Assembly: GCA_963803575.1 (NCBI GenBank)
Contig: CAWDMW010000002.1
Coordinates: 1,116,001 to 1,180,000, forward strand
Length of the DNA stretch: 64,000 nt
Origin: CAWDMW01 sp963803575
GTDB taxonomy: Bacteria; Pseudomonadota; Alphaproteobacteria; Rickettsiales; UBA998
Direction of reading: 5' to 3'
A program made the translations under genes and the position numbers. Positions within the stretch are counted from its first letter, which is position 1, and every line of letters starts with the position of its first letter. Shown here piece by piece: positions 7,345-16,066 of the stretch. The notes beneath the pieces are model-generated. The model made no database searches, was not told the origin of the DNA, and saw nothing but the letters and a program-made list of their open reading frames with translations.

Positions 7345-7732
7345 AAAATATACCGTGACGGATGTGGCCGATCGATTTGAGGAAGCCGCGCAAACATTGC
7401 ATCGCCTGCCGCGTGTTGGCGTGCAGGGATATTTCAACGCCATGCCGGAGGTGATCCGCACCGCCGCTGAAACGCTGCAGGAGGAAAAGCTGCCGATGCG
7501 CCTTGGCCCTCCATCAGCGGAGGCCATTTCCAAAATGGAGGAAGTGCTCGAGTGGATTTGGTGGCTGGATGATGAGGATGAGCGCCGCCTCGTGTGGCTG
7601 CGTGCCGAGCGCGTGGTCTGGAAACGCATTTGCTGGCGGCTTGGCTGTGGTCGTACCAAGGCATGGCAGATGTGGACATACTCGCTGCTTAAAATTGTTA
7701 CACGCCTCAACACCAAGCAGGGAGGGCGTTAA
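7331..7732 (+). CDS. DUF6362-like phage/element protein (left copy)
   Basis: This 133-aa protein has its ATG at 7331 inside the end of the preceding gene. Motifs include TVTDVADRFEEAAQTL, LPRVGVQGYFN and a C-terminal RLVWLRAERVVWKRICWRLGCGRTKAWQMW. The last segment looks like a helix-turn-helix. Proteins of this type are common in alphaproteobacterial phages and satellites and are listed as DUF6362; they may act as small transcription or packaging regulators, perhaps terminase-small-subunit-like. The homologue on the right (56361-56766) has a damaged start. The function is not known. Confidence 0.7.
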   Translation: MRELRKYTVTDVADRFEEAAQTLHRLPRVGVQGYFNAMPEVIRTAAETLQEEKLPMRLGPPSAEAISKMEEVLEWIWWLDDEDERRLVWLRAERVVWKRICWRLGCGRTKAWQMWTYSLLKIVTRLNTKQGGR

Positions 7733-7733
7733 A

Positions 7734-8015
7734 GTGTTCGAACAAAAAAAGACTAAACAGGATGAACAAAAAAGCGTATCTTCACTCATATCATCGCGAG
7801 AGGTGGGCGAAGACGACCCACTCGCGCCCTATAGACCCCATATTGATCGATTTGATCTCAACGAAGAACAAAAGCTGGAATTGGTTGGTGCAGTCATCGC
7901 CATTGCCGACATGGTGCTGGATCAACAGTTTGGGCTGATAAAATATCCGCATCAGTGCCAGAAACCAGTTGATGAAGTTGGCGCTTCGATCAATGGTGAT
8001 AGGCATGAAAACTAA
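7734..8015 (+). CDS. small hypothetical protein preceding the serine recombinase
   Basis: This 93-aa protein has a GTG start at 7734 with GGGAGGG just upstream, directly after the DUF6362-like gene. It is mostly hydrophilic, with a helical segment near EEQKLELVGAVIAIADMVLDQQFG. It overlaps the recombinase start by 11 bp, so translation is likely coupled. In the right element the equivalent place holds an unrelated-looking 74-aa protein. Small genes just before large serine recombinases are frequent, and some encode directionality factors. That is possible here but has no sequence support beyond position. Confidence 0.58.
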   Translation: MFEQKKTKQDEQKSVSSLISSREVGEDDPLAPYRPHIDRFDLNEEQKLELVGAVIAIADMVLDQQFGLIKYPHQCQKPVDEVGASINGDRHEN

Positions 8016-9582
8016 TGCAAAATCAGTTATTTATTGTCGGGTTTCCAGTCAGGCGCAACTGAAAAAGGGCGATGGGCTGGCAAGCCAAGAGACGCGCTGT
8101 CGTGAATTTGCACGCATGCGCGGATACAGTGTCGAAGAGGTCTTTTACGATGAAGGTATCAGCGGCAAATTGCTCGACCGCGCCAAGATGCGCGAGTTGC
8201 TGGAGTATTTGAACGACCATGCACAGAAAGAACCTATCGTTGTTATCATCGACGATATTAGCCGATTAGCACGAGACCTTGAAACACATATCCGCTTGCG
8301 CACGTCCATCTCGGATGCAGGTGGCAAGCTGGAATCCCCGGCAATTGAGTTTGGTGAAGACTCCGATAGTCGATTGGTTGAGCATTTACTCGCATCGGTC
8401 GCCGCGCACCAACGTGAGAAAAACGCCGAGCAGGTCAAAAACCGGATGCGAGCGCGAATGCAGAATGGCTATTGGGTTTTCAATGCAGCCATCGGATATA
8501 AATTTGAACGCAAATCCGGTCATGGAAAAGTATTAGTGCCAGATGAACCCGCTGCCTCAATCATGGTTGAAGCGTTAGAAGGATTTGCGGCAGGACGGTT
8601 TGAAACCATTTCAGAAGTACGGTGCTTTTTGCTTTCTAAGCCCGGCTATCCGCGTGATCGGAATGGGGATTTGCACGTAACAAAAATTCGAGAGATGCTA
8701 GAGCGTGTACTTTACACGGGTTATATGGAGTACAAGCCATGGGGTATCACGCTTCAGCCCGGCAAACATACGCCGCTTATTGACTTTGAAACCTATAACA
8801 AGGTGCAAGCGCGACTACGTGGTCAGGCGAAAGCTCCGGCTCGAAAGGATATTCGGGAAGATTTCCCGTTGCGAGGCTTTGTGCTTTGCGGCACATGCCA
8901 TACGCCAATGACAGCATGCTGGTCAGCGGGGCGGGCATCGAAATATCCATACTATCTTTGCCGAAACAAGGAATGCCCGGATTGCAAAAAGTCGATCCGT
9001 AAAGAAAAGCTAGAAGACGAGTTTGAAGGAATCTTGCACAAACTGCAGCCGACGCCAGATTTGGTATATATCACCAGAGAGGCGGTGAAGAAGGTTTGGA
9101 AGAAGCATAAAAATGGTCATGGCCTAGATCGCAGCGAGCTAAAGAAGCAACTCAAAGAGCTGGATCGAAAAACTGAACAACTGATGGATCGTATCGTTGA
9201 GACCGATAGCGAGACGCTGGTCAAAGCCTACGAAGCGAAGATCACAAAGATTGAATATCAGAAGGCAGAAATTAGCTCAAAACTGGCAAGCTCACTGAGC
9301 GGCCCAGAAAGTTTTGAGGAGAGTTTTCAAACCGTCTTTGATTTTATCGAAAATCCGCAGAAACTTTGGCATTCTGACAGCTTGGAGGATAGAAGATTGC
9401 TGCTAAAACTCGTCTTTACCCGCCCATTGGCCTACCACCGAAAAGACGGTTTTCAAACCGCCGCTATCGCGCTGCCATTCGGGCTTTCAGGGCAGTCGAT
9501 TAGGGGTAAGTCGGAAATGGTGGAGGATAGCGGAGTCGAACCGCTGACCTCTTCGCTGCCAGCGAAGCGCTCTACCAGCTGA
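8005..9582 (+). CDS. large serine recombinase (integrase) of the left element
   Basis: This protein of about 525 aa has the start ATG at 8005 (MKTNAKSVIYCRVSS). Its parts are a resolvase N-terminal catalytic domain with Ser14 in YCRVSS, then VVIIDDISRLARD and a recombinase domain (about 170-290). A zinc ribbon (VLCGTCHTPM ... CRNKECPDCKK) and a coiled coil (about 380-450) follow. It catalyses site-specific integration and excision. The last roughly 20 residues (EDSGVEPLTSSLPAKRS) are the antisense reading of the adjoining tRNA-Ala gene, so the stop codon is supplied by host DNA. This places the integration point at the tRNA 3' end. I found no second att copy inside the window, so the far end of the element is not visible. 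Confidence 0.9.
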   Translation: MKTNAKSVIYCRVSSQAQLKKGDGLASQETRCREFARMRGYSVEEVFYDEGISGKLLDRAKMRELLEYLNDHAQKEPIVVIIDDISRLARDLETHIRLRTSISDAGGKLESPAIEFGEDSDSRLVEHLLASVAAHQREKNAEQVKNRMRARMQNGYWVFNAAIGYKFERKSGHGKVLVPDEPAASIMVEALEGFAAGRFETISEVRCFLLSKPGYPRDRNGDLHVTKIREMLERVLYTGYMEYKPWGITLQPGKHTPLIDFETYNKVQARLRGQAKAPARKDIREDFPLRGFVLCGTCHTPMTACWSAGRASKYPYYLCRNKECPDCKKSIRKEKLEDEFEGILHKLQPTPDLVYITREAVKKVWKKHKNGHGLDRSELKKQLKELDRKTEQLMDRIVETDSETLVKAYEAKITKIEYQKAEISSKLASSLSGPESFEESFQTVFDFIENPQKLWHSDSLEDRRLLLKLVFTRPLAYHRKDGFQTAAIALPFGLSGQSIRGKSEMVEDSGVEPLTSSLPAKRSTS

Positions 9583-9593
9583 GCTAATCCCCC
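9518..9593 (-). tRNA. tRNA-Ala (anticodon GGC)
   Basis: This is a complete 76-nt cloverleaf including an encoded 3' CCA. The acceptor stem GGGGGAT/ATCCTCC contains one G-U pair. The D arm is GCTC-GAGC, the anticodon stem CTTCG/CGAAG with loop CTGGCAG (GGC), and the T arm AGCGG-TTCGACT-CCGCT. Its 3' end is the integration site used by the left element, and the recombinase reading frame runs through the gene on the other strand. Confidence 0.95.
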
Positions 9594-9672
9594 ATATAGG
9601 CTGTGAACTTAGCATGTTTTTTCAGGCTGACAAGCAAAATTTGTATCTATATGGCAAGCTATATCTACTTTG

Positions 9673-10830
9673 TCAGTTCTTGTTTTCCTGATTCTTTGGC
9701 GTGCCTTCAGTATTTAATGCATTGGTGAGTGCTTCTGGCATAGTGGCCATGTGTAGCGTTTTGGTTGGGTAAGCAATTTCTGCATCATTTTCATCAATGA
9801 TACGTGCAATGTGCAGCAGCACATCTTGTTTGATTCTATGGAATTCCACCCAGTCTGTTGTGTGGGTAAAAGTATAGATGAAGAAATCGCAGGATGAATG
9901 ATTAAACGCATCAAAATTTACAATCAACGTTTGTGACTCATCAATCTCGTCATGCTGCTTTAACATTGAGCTAACGGCTTCTGTAATCTGACCCATGACA
10001 CCAATATCCTGATAACGAATACCAATCGTTTCATAAATACGCCTATGACTCATACGGGAGGGGTTTTCTACGGCGACTTGTGTAAAGACAGAATTCGGGA
10101 TGTAGAGAGGTCGCTTATCAAAGGTGCGAATGGTGGTGATACGCCATCCAATTTTTTCTACCACTCCTTCAATGGTGCGGTCGGGTGAGCGTATCCAGTC
10201 GCCTATGTTAAATGGGCGGTCAAGGTAAACCATTAATGCACCAAAGAAGTTTGCAAGCAAATCTTTTGCGGCAAAACCAATGGCGATACCTCCAATGCCG
10301 CCAAAGGTGAGTACGGCGCTGATGGAGTATCCCATAGCTTGCATAACTATCAGCAGCATCGTGATAACGATAGACACTTTCAGCAGATTATTTATGGCAT
10401 CTACAGTTGTCATGTCGGGACGTTTATTTTTACGCCTTTTTTGTTCTACCAACGCATAGGTGCCGTGATCTACGAATCTGAGTAACGCCCATCCAATGAT
10501 TCCAATGAAGACGATGTTGCTAATTTCAGGAATAGCGGAAAAGATCGGTGTTTCCGTAACGTGATGTATAATATCTGCGGCAAACCCTATGCCAATTACC
10601 CAAAGCAGTCCAGAGACTGGCCTTCGTATTGCGCTGACGAAAGCATCGTCCCATAGATTCTCGCTTTTATGCAGTTTCTTCTCTAAACGTTTCAGTACAA
10701 AACTGGCAGCAAAAGCAGTTAGCGCCGTCAACGTAATGATTGCTGCTACCTGAGCAATCCAGCCTAAATTGCTTTGCCATACGGTGCTTTCTTTAAGATA
10801 TTGGATAAGTTCGTGAAATATATTTTCCAT
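9673..10830 (-). CDS. MscS-family small-conductance mechanosensitive channel
   Basis: This 385-aa inner-membrane protein has about four predicted membrane helices in the first 190 residues. The pore-lining helix and the start of the beta domain carry the family pattern LTFGGIGGIAIGFAAKDLLANFFG followed by DRPFNIGDWI (about 175-215). The C-terminal cytoplasmic alpha-beta domain is present. The protein gates open under membrane tension and protects against hypo-osmotic shock. It is larger than E. coli MscS (286 aa) because of additional N-terminal helices, as in YbdG/YnaI-type members. It follows trmFO on the same strand, 82 bp downstream, and its 3' end faces the tRNA-Ala gene. Confidence 0.9.
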   Translation of the reverse strand: MENIFHELIQYLKESTVWQSNLGWIAQVAAIITLTALTAFAASFVLKRLEKKLHKSENLWDDAFVSAIRRPVSGLLWVIGIGFAADIIHHVTETPIFSAIPEISNIVFIGIIGWALLRFVDHGTYALVEQKRRKNKRPDMTTVDAINNLLKVSIVITMLLIVMQAMGYSISAVLTFGGIGGIAIGFAAKDLLANFFGALMVYLDRPFNIGDWIRSPDRTIEGVVEKIGWRITTIRTFDKRPLYIPNSVFTQVAVENPSRMSHRRIYETIGIRYQDIGVMGQITEAVSSMLKQHDEIDESQTLIVNFDAFNHSSCDFFIYTFTHTTDWVEFHRIKQDVLLHIARIIDENDAEIAYPTKTLHMATMPEALTNALNTEGTPKNQENKN

Positions 10831-10912
10831 AAACGTTTACTTAGTGCTACTCATTTCTGAATGCAAGATGACTGTATTATTAATGCATTCATTATTTATA
10901 TCTCACTACGCA

Positions 10913-12238
10913 TCAGGCGGCTTGTTTGCCCCACGTTGCTAATGCATTTAATGCGCGTTCTGCATGAAGGCGGGGGCGATCTTTTTTAGGGATTTTCTTG
11001 GTTGATAGTGGTGGAAATAAACCAAAATTGATGTTCATAGGTTGGAAAGTTGCCGTGTTGGCTCCTCCGGTAATGTGGTGTGTTAATGCACCAAGAGCGG
11101 TATCTTTGGGTGGTATTTCTTTATGCTTTCCATGTAACTGAGCAACAGCATATTGCCCGGTAAGCAGCCCTGTTGCTGCACTTTCCACATATCCTTCTAC
11201 TCCGGTGATTTGTCCTGCAAAACGTATGTGGGGGGCGGATTTCAGACGCATTTGTTCGTCCAGTAATATCGGACTATTGATGAATGTATTGCGGTGAATC
11301 CCGCCAAGGCGCATAAACTCGGCTTCTTCTAACCCTGGAATAAGGCGAAAAATCCGTTGCTGCTCACCCCACGTTAATTTTGTCTGGAAGCCAACCATAT
11401 TGTATAATGTTCCAAGCGCATTATCCTGACGCAATTGCACCACGGCGTAAGACCTTTCCTGTGTGTGCGGATTGGTTAACCCAACGGGTTTCATGCATCC
11501 GAAAGTGAGTGTCTGTCTGCCACGTTCTGCCATGACTTCAATGGGCAGGCATCCTTCAAAATAGGGGGTGTTTTTCTCCCATTCTTTAAAAGATATTTTT
11601 TGACCGTCCAGTAGCGCGTCCAGAAACAGATGGTATTGTGCTTCATCCATTGCGCAGTTAATATAGTCTGCACCGTTGCCTTTATCATAGCGCGATTGAA
11701 ACCATGCTTTGTCCATATTGATGGATTCACGCGAGACAATGGGGGCAATAGCATCAAAGAAAGACAGATATTCTTCTCCGGTATGCGCTAAAATAGCGTC
11801 TGTTAATGCTGGCGAGGTGAGGGGGCCAGTTGCCACAATCACTTGCCCAACGGATGCGTCAGGTAAAGCCGTTAATTCTTCACGCTTGAAGGTAATGTTG
11901 GGATGCGCTTCCAACATCTCCGTAACGCTGCGGGCAAATGCTTCACGATCCACAGCCAACGCGCCGCCAGCAGGTACTTTGTGCTTATCGGCTTGTTGCA
12001 TGATTAACGAGTTACATCGCCGCATTTCTTCGTGTAATAGCCCTACAGCATTATTGTAAGTGTCGTCAGAGCGAAACGAATTGGAACATACTAGTTCAGC
12101 GCAATCATCGGTGTGATGTGCATCCGTGCGTCTGGTTGGGCGCATTTCATACAGGGTGACAGAGATTCCTGCCTGAGCCGCTTGCCATGCAGCTTCACTG
12201 CCAGCCAGCCCTGCACCAATGATGGTTAGATGTGTCAT
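10913..12238 (-). CDS. trmFO: methylenetetrahydrofolate-tRNA-(uracil-5-)-methyltransferase TrmFO
   Basis: This 441-aa flavoenzyme makes m5U54 in the T loop of tRNA with methylenetetrahydrofolate as carbon donor. The N-terminal FAD-binding motif IIGAGLAGSEAAW is at residues 6-18. The family segment CAELVCSNSFRSDD (about 46-59) and the later TFGCMKPVGL hold the two conserved Cys of the active site. FGLFPPL near the C terminus is also typical. Length and motifs match the family along the whole protein. It lies between the hisN-like gene (34 bp upstream) and mscS, all on the minus strand. Nothing odd is seen. Confidence 0.96.
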   Translation of the reverse strand: MTHLTIIGAGLAGSEAAWQAAQAGISVTLYEMRPTRRTDAHHTDDCAELVCSNSFRSDDTYNNAVGLLHEEMRRCNSLIMQQADKHKVPAGGALAVDREAFARSVTEMLEAHPNITFKREELTALPDASVGQVIVATGPLTSPALTDAILAHTGEEYLSFFDAIAPIVSRESINMDKAWFQSRYDKGNGADYINCAMDEAQYHLFLDALLDGQKISFKEWEKNTPYFEGCLPIEVMAERGRQTLTFGCMKPVGLTNPHTQERSYAVVQLRQDNALGTLYNMVGFQTKLTWGEQQRIFRLIPGLEEAEFMRLGGIHRNTFINSPILLDEQMRLKSAPHIRFAGQITGVEGYVESAATGLLTGQYAVAQLHGKHKEIPPKDTALGALTHHITGGANTATFQPMNINFGLFPPLSTKKIPKKDRPRLHAERALNALATWGKQAA

Positions 12239-12272
12239 GTAAGTAGTTCCGTATTGCTAAGATGAATGATTA

Positions 12273-13049
12273 TCATGTGTGGATAAAGTCCAGCACTTGT
12301 TTGTGGAGTGTAGTATTGGCAGTAACAATAACATTTATGTGCGTGTTGCTGGTATCCAACTTGTGACCTTCCCAATCACTGACGGTTGCACCGGCACCGG
12401 TTAGGACGGGGAGTAGGGGAAATATATCATGAGGTTTTAGTCCGGCTTCCATAATAATGTCAATATGTCCGGCTGCCAGCAGACCATAATTATAGGCGTC
12501 TCCACCATAATGCTGGATCGCTGCTTTTTGTTGCACTGCTTTTACGCAGCGTAACTGCTCAAGTGTGAACAAGTCAGGGGAAGTTGTAGCGAATCGCGCG
12601 TGAGATATATTGCTGCACGTGCTGCTGGAAATAGGTTGGCCGTTTAAGGTCGCGTGACTGTCAGTAGCTCCATACCAGCGCTCGCGAGTGATGGGTTGAG
12701 AAATGATCCCAAGGGCAGGTGTTTGGTGATGCATCAGGCCAATCAGGGTCGTGAAGCTGGGTGTGCCACAAGTAAATGCGCGTGTGCCATCAATAGGATC
12801 CAGCACCCATTGCCATGGTGCGTCAGGCTGATAGGCGGATTGTTCTTCTCCTACAATACCATGGTCGGGATAATCATGCTGTATCATGTCTCGCAATGCT
12901 TGTTCGATAGCTACGTCCGCTTGTGTGACCGGACTATCATCTGCTTTTAACGTCGTATGAATATGGGGGCTTCGGAAATATTGTCTGGCTACGCCGTCAG
13001 CCGCATCTGCAAGCATATGTGCAAAATCAAGATATTGTGTGAGATGCAT
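12273..13049 (-). CDS. hisN: inositol-monophosphatase-family phosphatase, likely histidinol-phosphatase HisN
   Basis: This 258-aa protein has all Mg-binding motifs of the IMPase superfamily: GIVGEEQ (about 64-70), DPIDGTRAF (about 86-94) and the C-terminal EAGLKPHDIFPLLPVLTGAGA. The G-T-R-A-F after DPIDG and the KPHDIFPLLPVL block fit the HisN branch, which dephosphorylates L-histidinol phosphate in alphaproteobacteria, better than true inositol monophosphatase or CysQ. The next gene on the strand, trmFO, is unrelated in pathway. No other his genes are in the window, so the substrate assignment rests on motif similarity alone. Confidence 0.78.
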   Translation of the reverse strand: MHLTQYLDFAHMLADAADGVARQYFRSPHIHTTLKADDSPVTQADVAIEQALRDMIQHDYPDHGIVGEEQSAYQPDAPWQWVLDPIDGTRAFTCGTPSFTTLIGLMHHQTPALGIISQPITRERWYGATDSHATLNGQPISSSTCSNISHARFATTSPDLFTLEQLRCVKAVQQKAAIQHYGGDAYNYGLLAAGHIDIIMEAGLKPHDIFPLLPVLTGAGATVSDWEGHKLDTSNTHINVIVTANTTLHKQVLDFIHT

Positions 13050-13270
13050 AACGTGTCAGGTGTACCAATATTTCTGACCGCACGATAGCGTATGGAACAG
13101 CTCAATGCAATAAGCATGAAGAGGGCGCTTTGTCGATTCCTCAATAATACACTAATATTCCTCTTTAGGTTGAAAGAGTTTAACCATAATTAAACTTATA
13201 AATGATATTCTCATTATTATTACAACCTAAAGTTACAATACTTTGTTGCTAGATTATAAGAGAGGCGCAT

Positions 13271-16060
13271 ATGTCTGAAGAAGCTTTTTCATTGTCAAAA
13301 GAGATGACCAACCAAAATTCGTTGGAAGATTTAACCGTTGTTTCTACAACTAAGCTGGATGCAGATGAGTATGCAGCGGAAGATATTGATGGTGTAACAG
13401 AGAGCTTGTCTGGTTCTGGTAATATGGGCTACGCCAGTCTGCAAGCGTCCCAAACGGATGAGGCGCTCAGAGATGGTAGTGCCATAGATTACCAGAGCGA
13501 CACTACTGGCAATGTAGATGGTAACAACGCATATGTTGGTGAGCAAAGTAGTAGCGCATTTGATGATGCATCTGGAAGTAGCACGAATGTTGCGCAGAAA
13601 AAAGGAAGCATCAGCGTTGATACAGATCGTCCGCTCGACAATGCGCTGCAGGATACAGATGCAGGTGTTTCAGGCAGTGGAGGGCAATTTAATTCTACGG
13701 CGGGGTCAGTGTCCGCGTCTCAATTGTCATCTGATGCAGGGAATTTTAGTCCTTCCGGGTCAGGGATACGGTTGGATGATGGTTTAAACGATGTAGCAGA
13801 TGAGGCTTCCAGTCCAGAGAATGCTACTAATAGCGCACCCTCTTCACAAAATTCTGAATCTACCAATGCGGCAACCTTGGCACGAGGTGATGATGTAAAG
13901 CAGGGTGACATAGCACAACATACGCAGAGTGACGTTGCTGGAGGTATGAATATAGATGTGGATATTGAGATTAATATCAATAATGCGGGCGACACGATCA
14001 ATGACACGCTGATTGAGCTGGGTGATGTTATCACAGTCGTAACCGCAAACATAACCAACATTACGCAACATCTGACACATACCGTGAACCAGTCACACCT
14101 CATGTCATATGAAACGGTAGATCACGTCACAACACTGGTACATCAGGTGACTGACGTATTACAGTCCACAATAAATCAAACCATAGACGTAGTGAGCAAC
14201 GCAACGAATACGGTTGTAAATAATGTAAGTAGTACGCTTGTGGACGTATCTAACGTGAGTATTGATACTATCACCTCCCTTTCAGACATATTAGAGCTAT
14301 TACAAGATTTGCCAGCAGCAGATAGCTTGGAGGCAGTCGTGGAATCATTGATTGATGCGACGAACATTTTACAAGACGTGGTTGAGTCAACGGTTATCAC
14401 GGTGGCTGATGCAGTTCCCGACACGATTGGTGTTGACGTGCTGCAAACAGCTTTTGAGGGTTTAGGCGACGCCATTAATATACTGCAACCTATTTTAGGA
14501 GAGACTCAAACACAGATTGATGCTGTATCCAGCGAGCTTGTCCAGGACGTTATTCACCATGCTGATACACACATTCCTGATAATATACTGAATGCCGTAG
14601 CCGATCATGTACATGATCTTGTGGATGCCGCTGGAAAAACGTTGCAGGATGTGAAGTCTGAAGCTGTTGGAGATGTCTTAAACGTGACGAATGAAGCACT
14701 GGACATTATTGCACCTTTAGCCAGCAATATATCAGATGCAACTCATGGAGCCACCAATCAACTGCTTACGCCAGATTCAGACAATACACAAGATAGCGAC
14801 ATTACCGCTGACGCTGGCCTAGACGTGCTTGATGTTTCTGTAGCAGACGTTGCTGCCGAAGCAATCATTGATCCGGTTGAAGATGTGCTTGGCGATGTAG
14901 ATATAGACACCTCTGCCACCATGGATGTGTTAGGTGATAATAATACTGACAATGAAGCAGGGGATAACGATCTGACTGTTACGCCAAATATTGACGTTGC
15001 AGACGTGGATATTGCGGATAGTACGGTTGACGTTAACCTTGATCCGGTAGAGGCAATCACCGGAGATATTGACGTTAATAACGAGACTGCCGTCAATCTG
15101 CTCGGTGAGCAAGCTGATGGCACGGTGAATGATGCACCGGGTGGCAGCGGAGATGGCACGTTTCTTAATCACGTGGGAGATGGGTTACAGCATGTTGCAG
15201 ATGAAGTTATAGCTGATAATGTTGGTTTGTCTGACAATCATGATAATGTTGATAGCGACATTACTGCTGATGCAGGGATTGACGTGCTTGATGTTTCTGT
15301 AGCAGACGTTGCTGCCGAAGCAATCATTGATCCGGTTGAAGATGTGCTTGGCGATGTGGATATAGATACTTCTGCCACGACAGATGTGTTTGGTGATAAT
15401 AACACTGACAATGAAGCAGGGGATAACGATCTGACTGTTACGCCAAATATTGACGTTGCAGACGTGGATATTGCGGATAGTACGGTTGACGTTAACCTTG
15501 ATCCGGTAGAGGCAATCACCGGAGATATTGACGTTAATAACGAGACTGCCGTCAATCTGCTTGGTGAGCAAGCCGATGGCACGGTGAATGATGCACCGGG
15601 TGGCACCGGTGATGATACACTTCTTGATTATGTGGGAGAAGCACTGAACCATGTTGCGGATGAAGTAATATCCGAGGAGCATCATGCGGAAAATGATACG
15701 CATGATAGCGACCTGTTAGTGAATGGGGACATAGATATTGCCGGACACGACGTGGTTGAGATAGAAGCCGATATTTCACTCGATCTTATTGAGAGTTTGG
15801 TAGGAGACATAGATCTTCATGTTACTGGCGACATAGCATTACTTGATACTGAAGCTGATGGAACGGACATAGCAAATGCTGAAATAGGCGCTGCATGGAC
15901 AGAAACAACCGTTATTGATGGTGGCGGTATGTTTGGTGACATGGTTAACGGTGCTATACATGATGAACTCCCTGATCCTTCCGGTACCGTTGCTGAAGGT
16001 CTTGGAGCATTACATATTGATCCCGACATAGGTAGTGGTTCCGGTGGATTGCTAGGGTAG
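13271..16060 (+). CDS. 929-aa acidic repeat exoprotein, likely substrate of the adjacent type I secretion system
   Basis: This is a very acidic, Asp/Val/Asn-rich protein without cysteine that I can see. The N-terminal 220 residues are low-complexity Ser/Gly/Asp sequence. Residues about 225-480 are regular heptad-like beta/helical segments (DTINDTLIELGDVITVVT, TQHLTHTVNQS). Residues about 508-810 are two nearly identical 153-residue repeats, followed by a partial third. The end is Gly/Ser-rich and hydrophobic (IGSGSGGLLG), which would suit an uncleaved C-terminal secretion signal. No Sec signal peptide is present. It begins 7 bp before the first ABC gene, so it is almost certainly the cargo of that system. 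It may be a surface or matrix adhesin-like protein. No named family is recognised. Confidence 0.72.
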   Translation: MSEEAFSLSKEMTNQNSLEDLTVVSTTKLDADEYAAEDIDGVTESLSGSGNMGYASLQASQTDEALRDGSAIDYQSDTTGNVDGNNAYVGEQSSSAFDDASGSSTNVAQKKGSISVDTDRPLDNALQDTDAGVSGSGGQFNSTAGSVSASQLSSDAGNFSPSGSGIRLDDGLNDVADEASSPENATNSAPSSQNSESTNAATLARGDDVKQGDIAQHTQSDVAGGMNIDVDIEININNAGDTINDTLIELGDVITVVTANITNITQHLTHTVNQSHLMSYETVDHVTTLVHQVTDVLQSTINQTIDVVSNATNTVVNNVSSTLVDVSNVSIDTITSLSDILELLQDLPAADSLEAVVESLIDATNILQDVVESTVITVADAVPDTIGVDVLQTAFEGLGDAINILQPILGETQTQIDAVSSELVQDVIHHADTHIPDNILNAVADHVHDLVDAAGKTLQDVKSEAVGDVLNVTNEALDIIAPLASNISDATHGATNQLLTPDSDNTQDSDITADAGLDVLDVSVADVAAEAIIDPVEDVLGDVDIDTSATMDVLGDNNTDNEAGDNDLTVTPNIDVADVDIADSTVDVNLDPVEAITGDIDVNNETAVNLLGEQADGTVNDAPGGSGDGTFLNHVGDGLQHVADEVIADNVGLSDNHDNVDSDITADAGIDVLDVSVADVAAEAIIDPVEDVLGDVDIDTSATTDVFGDNNTDNEAGDNDLTVTPNIDVADVDIADSTVDVNLDPVEAITGDIDVNNETAVNLLGEQADGTVNDAPGGTGDDTLLDYVGEALNHVADEVISEEHHAENDTHDSDLLVNGDIDIAGHDVVEIEADISLDLIESLVGDIDLHVTGDIALLDTEADGTDIANAEIGAAWTETTVIDGGGMFGDMVNGAIHDELPDPSGTVAEGLGALHIDPDIGSGSGGLLG
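14792..15703 (+). repeat. tandem 459-bp coding repeats in the exoprotein gene
   Basis: The first unit runs 14792-15250 and the second 15251-15703 (453 bp, 6 bp shorter). A third, diverged start (GATAGCGAC) follows at 15704. The first two are nearly identical over long stretches, for example from GCAGACGTTGCTGCC onward, which points to a recent duplication or ongoing homogenisation. Such units can expand or contract by recombination. Confidence 0.85.
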
Positions 16061-16066
16061 GGGCGT

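Noticed and set aside
9500..9582. Treating the C-terminal tail of the left recombinase as a functional domain
   Set aside because: It is the antisense reading of the tRNA-Ala gene; the same kind of tail occurs on the right with tRNA-Leu.
14758..15703. Long antisense open frames in the exoprotein repeats
   Set aside because: They mirror the acidic repeat codons, and the two repeats simply duplicate the same shadow frame.
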